Positions 16,789 to 22,402 of a stretch of DNA of 30,672 nucleotides are shown here, piece after piece. Both the position numbers and the translations under genes were made by a program. The DNA comes from a virus. The stretch covers positions 1-30,672 of the IMG/VR virus record IMGVR_UViG_3300032288_001794. One strand, given 5' to 3'. The notes beneath the pieces were generated by a model that ran no database searches, was not told where the DNA came from, and saw only the letters and a list, made by a program, of their open reading frames with translations. Position 1 is the first letter of the stretch; the number at the start of each line of letters is the position of its first letter.

Positions 16789-17316
16789 ATGGCCTACACA
16801 AAAATTGCAACTGTGAATGTGGGAACTGCAACTGCAAGCATTTCATTTACTTCAATTCCTGGCACTTTTACTGATTTGTTTATTATTACTAATGAGAAAT
16901 CAACGACCAATACAGACACTTTAAATACTTTGGCAATTAACACTGCCAGTGATTATCATTCTGTTTACGCTGGAAACCGACTTGGTGTCGGCGGTGGCGG
17001 TGCTGCAACGAACCCTACAAATGGCACTTATGGTTATCAAGGCGCATTAAGCACTAACACTTTTGCAAACAATCAAATCTACATAACCAACTACGCCAAT
17101 TCACTAAACAAAGTGATGTGGAATATGTCTACTGGTGTCACGAATGATATGTCTGTGGCGACAAATGTTTGGGTATCTTTGCATGAAATCACTGCTACCA
17201 CAACGGCAGCCATAACTTCAATCACTTTAACGATGGGTAGCGGTAACTTTGCTGTTGGTTCTAATTTCAACCTTTATGGTGTTCTTAAAGGTTCTGGCGG
17301 CGGAACTATCTCATAA
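16789..17316 (+). CDS. Receptor-binding / fibre protein, paralogue 3
   Basis: The 175-residue protein starts at ATG 16789, with GGAGTGG upstream. It has TASISFTSIPGTFTDLFIIT near the start and AITSITLTMGSGNFAVGSNF then LYGV at the end, matching paralogues 1 and 2. The middle (GNRLGVGGGGAATNPTNG) is unrelated between copies, as expected for host-contact loops. The tail is Gly-rich (KGSGGGTIS). DNA here is A/T-rich for this genome. It could be made in three forms with the others in one virion or be alternative binding proteins. Confidence 0.65.
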   Translation: MAYTKIATVNVGTATASISFTSIPGTFTDLFIITNEKSTTNTDTLNTLAINTASDYHSVYAGNRLGVGGGGAATNPTNGTYGYQGALSTNTFANNQIYITNYANSLNKVMWNMSTGVTNDMSVATNVWVSLHEITATTTAAITSITLTMGSGNFAVGSNFNLYGVLKGSGGGTIS

Positions 17317-17337
17317 CAATCAATCAAAGGAATAAAA

Positions 17338-17568
17338 ATGGCACTTACTAAAATTGTGGTTAACTGTGAAACTGGTGTGACCGAGGAAATCGAACTTACA
17401 CCTGCTGAGATTGCACAGTTGGAAGCAGACCAGGCACAAGCAGAAACAGATCGTGCAGCTGCCGAAGCGGAAGCATCACGCCTGGCTGCGTTGAAGACAT
17501 CAGCAAAAGCGAAACTTGTTGCTGGTGAACCTTTGACCACCGAAGAAGCATCACTGCTCATCGGGTAA
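17338..17568 (+). CDS. Small coiled-coil protein after fibre genes
   Basis: A 76-residue product with a short beta start (MALTKIVVNCETGVTEEIEL), then TPAEIAQLEADQAQAETDRAAAEAEASRL, a strongly predicted coiled coil, and an AKLVAGEPLTTEEASLLIG tail. Proteins of this shape regularly follow fibre genes in actinophages and may be fibre-assembly helpers or tail components; no activity is established. GGAAT precedes the ATG. The codons return to the GC-richer style of the rest of the genome. Confidence 0.75.
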   Translation: MALTKIVVNCETGVTEEIELTPAEIAQLEADQAQAETDRAAAEAEASRLAALKTSAKAKLVAGEPLTTEEASLLIG

Positions 17569-17596
17569 ACTAGACCTGTAAACGCACCGAATCTAC

Positions 17597-17620
17597 GCCT
17601 CGGTTTTACTTTTGAGAGGC
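17597..17620 (+). promoter_or_regulatory. Hairpin over ribosome site of lysis operon
   Basis: GCCTC (17597-17601) and GAGGC (17616-17620) can pair around a 14-nt T-rich loop. The 3' arm contains the GAGAGG ribosome site of the gene starting at 17625, so folding would hide it. This could delay lysis-gene translation. The stem is only five pairs, so the effect is uncertain. Confidence 0.35.
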
Positions 17621-17624
17621 CGTA

Positions 17625-17831
17625 ATGGATAACGGTAACGACAAGATTTTGATTCAACTGGTTCGTGACATCGCTGAGGTGAAGGCGATGGTGCAGAACT
17701 ATGCGGACATTGAGTTGCGTGTTCGCGAGTTGGAAAAGGCGCGTTGGAAGTCTGCCTGGATTACTGGTTTGTTGTCGGCTGCTGTTAGCAGTTCGGCTGT
17801 TGCCATCATTATTCGTTTGGTTGTGATGTGA
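17625..17831 (+). CDS. XhlA-like membrane protein (lysis)
   Basis: The 68-residue product has an N-terminal helix (DKILIQLVRDIAEVKAMVQNY), a charged coiled-coil part (ADIELRVRELEKARWK) and a C-terminal membrane segment (about 44-66, AWITGLLSAAVSSSAVAIII). That arrangement is the haemolysin-XhlA type found beside holins and endolysins, in which the cytoplasmic coiled coil precedes one membrane span. It heads the lysis cassette and overlaps the next gene (GTGATG). It probably works with the two-span protein at 18367 to open the membrane for the endolysin. Confidence 0.75.
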   Translation: MDNGNDKILIQLVRDIAEVKAMVQNYADIELRVRELEKARWKSAWITGLLSAAVSSSAVAIIIRLVVM

Positions 17832-18367
17832 TGTCGTGCGTGTATGAGCCGTTGCGGATGAAGACTCGTGAACGCCGTGATGAGTTGGGCAAGGCCACTA
17901 TTGGTGACACTGGGAAGCCTCGTAAAAGGCCGCACCGTGGCAACGACTGGGGTGACCGTGCTGGTTCGGCTGGCAAAGACTTTTATGCGGTTCACGCAGG
18001 CAAAGTGATCGGGGTCATCAAGACCGGTGAGCTAGGCCACTCAGTGATTGTTGAGCGTATGGGTTGTGTGAACCCTAAATGCAAGGGTCGTTTCGATGAA
18101 TACAACCACAGCAACCAGCCGACCAAGTTAAAGGTGGGTGACATGGTGACTCACAACACGGTTTTGAATCAGATGGGTGACATGGGTTCGCCTGGTGCTA
18201 ATCATTTGCACATGAGTTCGGCGTTTGCGCGTGTGCCTCACGAAGCGCCTGTGGATAAGTTGGTTGACCTGTTCAAAGATATTGATGCGGCAACGGCTGT
18301 TAGACGCGCTGAAAAGGCTGCTGCAACGGCTTCTAAGCCACTAATTCAGAATCCAGAGGGTCAGTAA
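17831..18367 (+). CDS. M23-type endopeptidase (endolysin)
   Basis: Predicted zinc metallopeptidase that cuts peptidoglycan cross-bridges at lysis. I start at ATG 17831 (TGATG); GTG 17828 is possible. In 178 residues: the first metal motif HRGND (His35, Asp39), FYAVHAGKVIGV (strand and turn usual in LytM), the YNHSN His93, KLKVGDMVTHNTVLNQMGDMG and HLH (125-127). Between strands is a GCVNPKCKG pair of cysteines (79-84), not usual for LytM domains, which might form a disulphide or small metal knuckle. No signal peptide or wall-binding domain is seen. The partner membrane proteins lie on each side. Confidence 0.85.
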   Translation: MSCVYEPLRMKTRERRDELGKATIGDTGKPRKRPHRGNDWGDRAGSAGKDFYAVHAGKVIGVIKTGELGHSVIVERMGCVNPKCKGRFDEYNHSNQPTKLKVGDMVTHNTVLNQMGDMGSPGANHLHMSSAFARVPHEAPVDKLVDLFKDIDAATAVRRAEKAAATASKPLIQNPEGQ

Positions 18368-18654
18368 TGCGTGACAAGATAAAAAGCCGTCTAAACGCCG
18401 TAGGTGGCGTTCTAGGGGCTATTGTGTGGCGTGGGTTTGGGCTGTTCTTGTTCATTTTGGGTGGGGCTGCTGGAACTGGTGCTGTTGTGGTGGGTGACTG
18501 GGTTGTTGGTGTGCTGATCGCCTGGGTTACGCTCATGTTGGGTGTGGTTGGGGCTATCGGGTATGCGATTGCGACCACCGGTGCTGCGACTGAGGCTGAT
18601 GTGGCGAAGGCTGCTCAGGATGCTGTGCAGAAGGCCAACGAAACTAAGAAATAG
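18367..18654 (+). CDS. Holin-like two-span membrane protein
   Basis: A 95-residue product with a basic start (MRDKIKSRLN), two hydrophobic segments (about 22-43 and 46-70, WRGFGLFLFILGGAAGTGAV and VVGVLIAWVTLMLGVVGAIG), and a charged helical tail (EADVAKAAQDAVQKANETKK). That fits a class II holin. It overlaps the stop of the M23 gene (TAATG) and its own 3' end overlaps the convergent whiB by 11 bases. It would control lysis timing and release the endolysin. Function is from layout and topology, not from sequence identity. Confidence 0.72.
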   Translation: MRDKIKSRLNAVGGVLGAIVWRGFGLFLFILGGAAGTGAVVVGDWVVGVLIAWVTLMLGVVGAIGYAIATTGAATEADVAKAAQDAVQKANETKK

Positions 18655-18931
18655 TTTCGGGTGTGGCCAGTCGTTCGTGAACGGTCAAACCACCGATGAT
18701 GCCGTATGGCACAGCTGCTAACAATCCCCAATCGCGACAGGGTTTCAGTAGCGGACATTCTGCGCACAGGTTCTTTGCAACCTTTTCGGCCATGTCATAC
18801 ATTTCTGGGTCTTCAAATTCTTCGGGGTAGAACACTTGTGGTAGTTCTTCGCATGGCGATCCGCCGTTGTCGCGTTGCAGTTCCATTAGCCGTTTGTAGG
18901 CGTTGTCTGCTGTTTGTCGGTGGGTGGCCAT
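18644..18931 (-). CDS. WhiB-family Fe-S regulator
   Basis: The only - strand gene. The 95-residue protein carries the four cysteines of WhiB proteins (Cys27, then CAEC at 56-59 and Cys65 in KPCRDW) that bind a 4Fe-4S cluster, followed by the GIIGGL turn (78-83) and a short C-terminal tail; the tail lacks a strong basic AT-hook-like patch, so DNA binding is uncertain. WhiB proteins act with the primary sigma factor. A phage homologue, WhiB of TM4, is reported to block host WhiB2, impair septation and give superinfection exclusion. Here whiB converges on the lysis genes and diverges from the recombination genes with only 32 bases between starts, so promoters must overlap. Confidence 0.92.
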   Translation of the reverse strand: MATHRQTADNAYKRLMELQRDNGGSPCEELPQVFYPEEFEDPEMYDMAEKVAKNLCAECPLLKPCRDWGLLAAVPYGIIGGLTVHERLATPETIS

Positions 18932-18963
18932 AACATAAACCCTAACTGCGAGAAGGGTATTTT

Positions 18964-19836
18964 ATGGCAAAGTTTTTGGGTAAGCACGAGTCGGGTTCGG
19001 CTGAGTGGTTGGCGTTGCGTGAGGGTGAGGCGGTTGTGACCGGCACTCTTGTTGGGCAGATTTTGGGGTTGAATCCGTGGGAGTCTGCTTTTACTGCTTG
19101 GGCTAAGGCCACTGGGAAGATTCCTAATGAGGTGAAGCAGTCGTTGGCGATGCGCTTTGGTCAGGTGTTTGAAGACCCGATTAAGTTGGTTTGGTCTGAG
19201 CTGAATCCTGGTTATGAGATTGTGAGCGATGTTGGCACTTGGGCGCATGACGAGTTTGATTGGGCTAGGGCTAACCCTGATGGTTTGCTGAATTACCCTG
19301 ACGGCACTTCGGGCATTTTGGAAATTAAGACCAGCCGTGTGCCGTTTGATGAAGTGCCACCACACTATCGGGCGCAGGTGCTTTGGTATTGCTTTGTGAT
19401 GGGTGCGACTAAGGCGAAACTGGTGGCGTTGTTTGCTGGTAACGATCTGCGCGAGTTCGACATCGAATTTGACCAGTGGGAATTTAATGCGATGTTTGCA
19501 GCTGTTGAGCGTTGGCGCGAGTGTGTGTTGACCGAATCGAAGCCTGATTGGGATGGGTCTGCCAGCACTTATGAAACTGTGAAGGCGTTGAACACTGGCA
19601 CGGCTGACCTGGCTGTTGACCTGGGTGACCTCGGTTTGCATGTTCAGAACGCACAGTCGGACTTTGACAAGGCCGCTGAACACCTGCAAGAGTTGAAGTC
19701 GCGCACACTGGATGCTTTGGGTGAGGCCAAGACTGGTTTTGTGGAAGTCGGTGGCGAGCAGTATGTTGTTTGCACCAGAAGCGTGAATCGTAATGGTGTT
19801 GTTTCACTAACTATCAAGAAGGGTAAAAATGTCTGA
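18964..19836 (+). CDS. YqaJ-type recombination exonuclease
   Basis: Predicted lambda-exonuclease-like nuclease that chews one strand at DNA ends to load an annealing protein. The 290-residue protein shows the PD-(D/E)XK core: TGTLVGQILGLNPW, Glu70 (GQVFEDP), Asp106 (NPDG), Glu120-Ile-Lys122 (LEIKTS), and the HYRAQVLWY helix (Gln138). The last 80 residues add a helical, coiled-coil-prone extension (FDKAAEHLQELKSRTLDALG). A GAAGGG site precedes the ATG. It stands first in the recombination/replication operon and its stop region overlaps the next gene by eight bases. Confidence 0.9.
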   Translation: MAKFLGKHESGSAEWLALREGEAVVTGTLVGQILGLNPWESAFTAWAKATGKIPNEVKQSLAMRFGQVFEDPIKLVWSELNPGYEIVSDVGTWAHDEFDWARANPDGLLNYPDGTSGILEIKTSRVPFDEVPPHYRAQVLWYCFVMGATKAKLVALFAGNDLREFDIEFDQWEFNAMFAAVERWRECVLTESKPDWDGSASTYETVKALNTGTADLAVDLGDLGLHVQNAQSDFDKAAEHLQELKSRTLDALGEAKTGFVEVGGEQYVVCTRSVNRNGVVSLTIKKGKNV

Positions 19837-20035
19837 GAATCTATGGGAATCGCAGTTGGAAATCAACAAGATTTTTGACAAGCGTTTGGCTTTGGCTGAG
19901 GAACAGTTGACGGCTTTGACACAGCTGGTCATTGAGTTGAGCAAGGTTTCACGGTTGCTTGTGAAGCCGACAGAACCGACAGAACCGACAGGTTGCACCG
20001 GTAAGCACTGCGCTTGCAAAGATGGTGAGATGTAA
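19829..20035 (+). CDS. Small coiled-coil protein with Cys tail
   Basis: A 68-residue product whose first 45 residues form an amphipathic coiled coil (EINKIFDKRLALAEEQLTAL and on). There follows a PTEPTEPTG repeat and a GCTGKHCACKDGEM tail with three cysteines and a histidine, which could bind metal. It overlaps the exonuclease end and meets the annealing-protein ATG at TAATG, so it is locked between exonuclease and annealing protein. That placement suggests a recombination accessory factor, but I do not recognise the family. Confidence 0.7.
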   Translation: MSENLWESQLEINKIFDKRLALAEEQLTALTQLVIELSKVSRLLVKPTEPTEPTGCTGKHCACKDGEM

Positions 20036-20550
20036 TGGCATCGTTCAACCTGGCTGATTACGAAACAGTTGAGGAACGCCTAAAAAGGTTTTGGGCTGAC
20101 AAGGCCAACGCCGATGCGCGACTTGTGACCGTGAACCACACGACACCTGAAGACCGTGAGAAGGGTGTTTGGGTTGTTGAGGCGCGGCTTTACCTGTCTG
20201 CCGCCGATCAGGAAAAGAACCTGCCTAAAACTACTGGTTGGGCTTTTGAGATTGACGGTCAGGCTGGTGCTAATAAAACCAGCGCACTTGAGAACGCCGA
20301 AACAAGCAGTTTGGGTCGTTGCCTGGCTAACTATCTTTACAGCGGCAATAAGCGCGCCTCGCGTGAGGAAATGGCGAAGGTTGCGAGGGCTGAAGCTGCG
20401 AAGCGTGACTGGTTGATTGAGGCCGAGAAACTAGCATTGTCTTATGATGTTGACGGTCTGCGTTTGCTTTACACCGATGCGGTGGCGGCTAAGGTGGCAC
20501 CTGCCGTGCTGGAACAGATAAAAGCGAATGGATCAGCCGCTAAACCGTAA
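20035..20550 (+). CDS. ssDNA-annealing-like protein (ERF/Rad52-type)
   Basis: The 171-residue protein contains KTSALENAETSSLGRCLANY (81-100), the block that in Erf/Sak and related Rad52-superfamily annealing proteins lies on the helix that packs the ssDNA-binding ring. Before it are strands with WVVEARLYL and a short TTGWAFEIDG. After it comes a basic segment (KRASREEMAKVARAEAAKR) and a helical tail. Its place two genes after a YqaJ exonuclease matches the exonuclease/annealase pairs of phage recombination. I am fairly confident of a ssDNA-related role; the exact annealase family needs profile comparison. Confidence 0.68.
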   Translation: MASFNLADYETVEERLKRFWADKANADARLVTVNHTTPEDREKGVWVVEARLYLSAADQEKNLPKTTGWAFEIDGQAGANKTSALENAETSSLGRCLANYLYSGNKRASREEMAKVARAEAAKRDWLIEAEKLALSYDVDGLRLLYTDAVAAKVAPAVLEQIKANGSAAKP

Positions 20551-20725
20551 GATTTTGCTTGCCTCAATTATTGAGTTGCAGGAAACGATTGCGTGGGAAT
20601 TTTGGCACGGCTCACCTGACACTTGCCAGGTGTTGATTGCTTTACAAAAAGAGAGGTTGGTCAGGGTTGATAACACCGGACATGGTGATTCAGGAACTTC
20701 AGAGGTTGATGGCGGAAGCGGCTAA
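20528..20725 (+). CDS. Small overlapping hypothetical protein
   Basis: A possible 65-residue product starting at ATG 20528 inside the end of the annealing gene. The first 45 residues (ILLASIIELQETIAWEFWHG...) look like a real helical fold, while the last 20 read through the start of the following gene and are Gly/Ser/Asp-rich. It fills a gap of about 115 bases that would otherwise be empty. The ribosome site is weak. Overlaps of 23 and 59 bases with its neighbours are long for this genome, so I hold it as probable, not certain. Confidence 0.5.
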   Translation: MDQPLNRKILLASIIELQETIAWEFWHGSPDTCQVLIALQKERLVRVDNTGHGDSGTSEVDGGSG

Positions 20726-21002
20726 AGCGCCACAGGCTATTTTTGAGGCTGAGAAGAAGTTGGCTGAGGCCGAGTTTGCTGCCGAGCGTGGGTTCAATTT
20801 GGCGTTCATGAACGCTGAGGGAACTGTGGCTGATCGCACTGCGATTGCAAAACTTGAGAATAGTCAGCTGCGTTTGGATGCTGACATTGCTAGGGCTGAG
20901 TTGAACAGGGTGAAGACTAAGGCGAAGCATTTGAGCGATGCTGGTGTTTTGAATGCGACTATTGGTCGGCAGATTGAGTTGATTTTCAAGAACGGTGGCT
21001 AG
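20667..21002 (+). CDS. Helical coiled-coil protein, recombination block
   Basis: I start at TTG 20667, ten bases after GAGAGG, because the product then begins (M)ITPDMVIQELQRL, a start shared by similar actinophage proteins; ATG 20682 is the alternative. The 111 residues are almost all helix: AAKAPQAIFEAEKKLAEAEF, LENSQLRLDADIARAELNRV and a C-terminal helix. No catalytic motif is visible. Such coiled coils lie beside recombination genes in many actinophages and may bridge the annealing or replication proteins. No function is established. Confidence 0.7.
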   Translation: MITPDMVIQELQRLMAEAAKAPQAIFEAEKKLAEAEFAAERGFNLAFMNAEGTVADRTAIAKLENSQLRLDADIARAELNRVKTKAKHLSDAGVLNATIGRQIELIFKNGG

Positions 21003-21011
21003 TCTTGAATC

Positions 21012-21242
21012 ATGTCTATTGCTAACACTTGTGGCTTTTGTGGGTCATCGTTTGAGGTGTCGCACAACCAGGAAGTGAAGTTGTGGCGTGAGTGGCGTGA
21101 TGCTCACCGGTGCGAGGCCACGCCTGATGTGACTGAAACAGCGATAATGACTTCGGCTGACACTGTGACTGACCGGATTGGTTTTCAGATGCGCAGCTTG
21201 AACATTGAGTTGCCTGACAAGCCTGGTTGGGAAGATGAATAG
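21012..21242 (+). CDS. Small zinc-finger-like protein
   Basis: A 76-residue product with an N-terminal CGFCGSSFEVSHNQEVKLW, then WRDAHRC, i.e. Cys-x2-Cys plus His and Cys about 25 residues later, which fits one zinc knuckle. The rest is polar and acidic (ELPDKPGWEDE). It overlaps the following HNH gene by eight bases. Probably DNA- or protein-binding. No specific family is recognised. Confidence 0.68.
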   Translation: MSIANTCGFCGSSFEVSHNQEVKLWREWRDAHRCEATPDVTETAIMTSADTVTDRIGFQMRSLNIELPDKPGWEDE

Positions 21243-21600
21243 GCGCGATTTTGACAAGCTGATTGCTCGCGACAAGCATTGTTTGCATTGTGGGGCTGTT
21301 GATGACACGCTTGTTCCTCAGCACCGTGCTGGTCGTGGGTTCGGTGGGGCAAGTAAGGATTCCAAGTGCAACCGGCCAAGCAACCTGATTGTGTTTTGCT
21401 CGTTGGCTAACTTTTTGATTGAGCATGATGCTGATTGGGCGGCTCGTGCCAGGATGTTTGGTTGGAAGTTGTCGCGGTGGGCTGATCCGAGCATTGAACC
21501 GGTCTATGATTTACCTGCACAAATCTATGTAATTTTGGGTGATGATTATTCGCGTTTTGAGTTGCACAATTACGGCAAAGGCGTATTGTTAGACACCTGA
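21235..21600 (+). CDS. HNH-like endonuclease
   Basis: I choose ATG 21235, overlapping the previous stop. In 121 residues the pattern is HNH: CLHCG (16-20), VPQHRAGRGFGG (27-38), NRPSNLIVFC (46-55) and N59, close to HNH-type proteins from mycobacteriophages with the same QHR.nRG.GG and NRPSNL blocks. The C-terminal part, with a long WSLSRW-like helix, is beta-poor and variable. It might be a homing-type or debranching nuclease or a DNA-binding protein; the structural zinc ligands and catalytic His are present. It stands directly before the initiator leader. Confidence 0.78.
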   Translation: MNRRDFDKLIARDKHCLHCGAVDDTLVPQHRAGRGFGGASKDSKCNRPSNLIVFCSLANFLIEHDADWAARARMFGWKLSRWADPSIEPVYDLPAQIYVILGDDYSRFELHNYGKGVLLDT

Positions 21601-21613
21601 TAGGATATTAGAG

Positions 21614-21709
21614 AACGGCCACAGTGCATGGAAACCCTGTGACCGTTCATACCGATAACCAAACTATCGGCATTGCTAATTTTAGCGGTTGCCGAAGAAA
21701 GTAGGCAAC
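21614..21709 (+). promoter_or_regulatory. Four-hairpin leader before initiator
   Basis: The gap 21601-21712 contains four successive stem-loops. HP1 is AACGG-C-CACAG (21614-21624), a TGCAT bulge, GG-AAA-CC, then CTGTG-A-CCGTT (21637-21647). HP2 is CCGATA (21652-21657) with TATCGG (21665-21670). HP3 is GCTA (21675-21678) with TAGC (21683-21686). HP4 is GTTGCC (21688-21693) with GGCAAC (21704-21709), whose 3' arm covers the GTAGG ribosome site of the ATG at 21713. It may be a regulatory leader or part of the origin region. Confidence 0.6.
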
Positions 21710-21712
21710 AAA

Positions 21713-22402
21713 ATGCCAGTAATTCGCGGCCACCATAACTTTGATGACAAGTATGCGCAAATCCCAAATCACTTCTTGAGAGATTCGCGACTATCGCTCA
21801 AGGCGATAGGTCTTTTGGCGCAGCTCATGAGTCATTCGCCTGGCTGGAATGTGTCAATTAGAACCCTGGCATTGTCTAACAAAGTCAGCCGTGACCAGAT
21901 CACCAGTGCCATGAAAGAGCTTGAGAAATTGGGCTACATCAGCAGAACGCAACAGCGTGATGGCACTAGGTTTGCCGAAGCCGTTTATACAACGCGCGAC
22001 CCGTTTACAGAGGCAGAATTAGCGGCAGTGGAATTGTCGGCGGCGGAATTTCCGTCAACGGAAAAGTCGGCAACGGAAAACCCGACCACTAAGAACACTA
22101 ATTCTAAAGAACAACAACTTAAAGAAAAACAAATAAAGAACGAATACGAAGAATCTTTTGAATTGTTTTGGAAGGCATACCCTCGCAAAGAGAACAAACC
22201 AAAAGCAGCTAAAGAGTTCAGCAAACTTGTATCTGAGCAAGACCTAATAATGCAAAAGTTGACTGTTTGGCTAAACCATCCAGCAAAGGTTGATCGTGGC
22301 TATTGGCCACACGCTGAACGGTGGTTGCGCGATAGGCGATTTGATGATGAGCTGACTGGTTCACAGAATGCACCTAGTCGCAAGATTGTGGGTGACTTCT
22401 GA
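21713..22402 (+). CDS. Replication initiator / replisome organiser
   Basis: Probably binds the origin and loads the helicase encoded next. I start at ATG 21713; the frame runs back to TTG 21689 through the leader. In 229 residues: an N-terminal winged helix (about 15-95, LSLKAIGLLAQLMSHSPGW and KVSRDQITSAMKELEKLGYI), a repetitive linker with the period-five pattern (T/A/S)(V/A/T)E(L/F/K/N)(S/P) (about 105-125), an Asn/Lys/Gln-rich stretch, and a C-terminal domain with FELFWKAYPRKENKPKAAKEF and the WPHAERWLRDRR end typical of phage replisome organisers. The stop overlaps the helicase ATG (TGATG). Confidence 0.85.
   Translation: MPVIRGHHNFDDKYAQIPNHFLRDSRLSLKAIGLLAQLMSHSPGWNVSIRTLALSNKVSRDQITSAMKELEKLGYISRTQQRDGTRFAEAVYTTRDPFTEAELAAVELSAAEFPSTEKSATENPTTKNTNSKEQQLKEKQIKNEYEESFELFWKAYPRKENKPKAAKEFSKLVSEQDLIMQKLTVWLNHPAKVDRGYWPHAERWLRDRRFDDELTGSQNAPSRKIVGDF
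22009..22166 (+). other. Candidate intragenic origin: iterons plus A-rich tract
   Basis: Four adjacent 15-bp units, GGCAGTGGAATTGTC (22024), GGCGGCGGAATTTCC (22039), GTCAACGGAAAAGTC (22054) and GGCAACGGAAAACCC (22069), share a GGAAWW core in register. A weaker fifth unit precedes them (22009-22023). An A-rich run with almost no G or C pairs follows (about 22087-22166). Repeats plus an easily melted tract inside the initiator gene is the layout of the lambda O-gene origin. Confidence 0.6.

Noticed and set aside
18886-19689. A 267-residue open frame on the - strand overlapping whiB and the exonuclease
   Set aside because: Basic, low-pattern translation opposite the YqaJ gene; whiB and the exonuclease explain both frames.
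20035-20550. RecT-type annealase
   Set aside because: The conserved block is that of Erf/Rad52-like proteins, and RecT landmarks are not seen.
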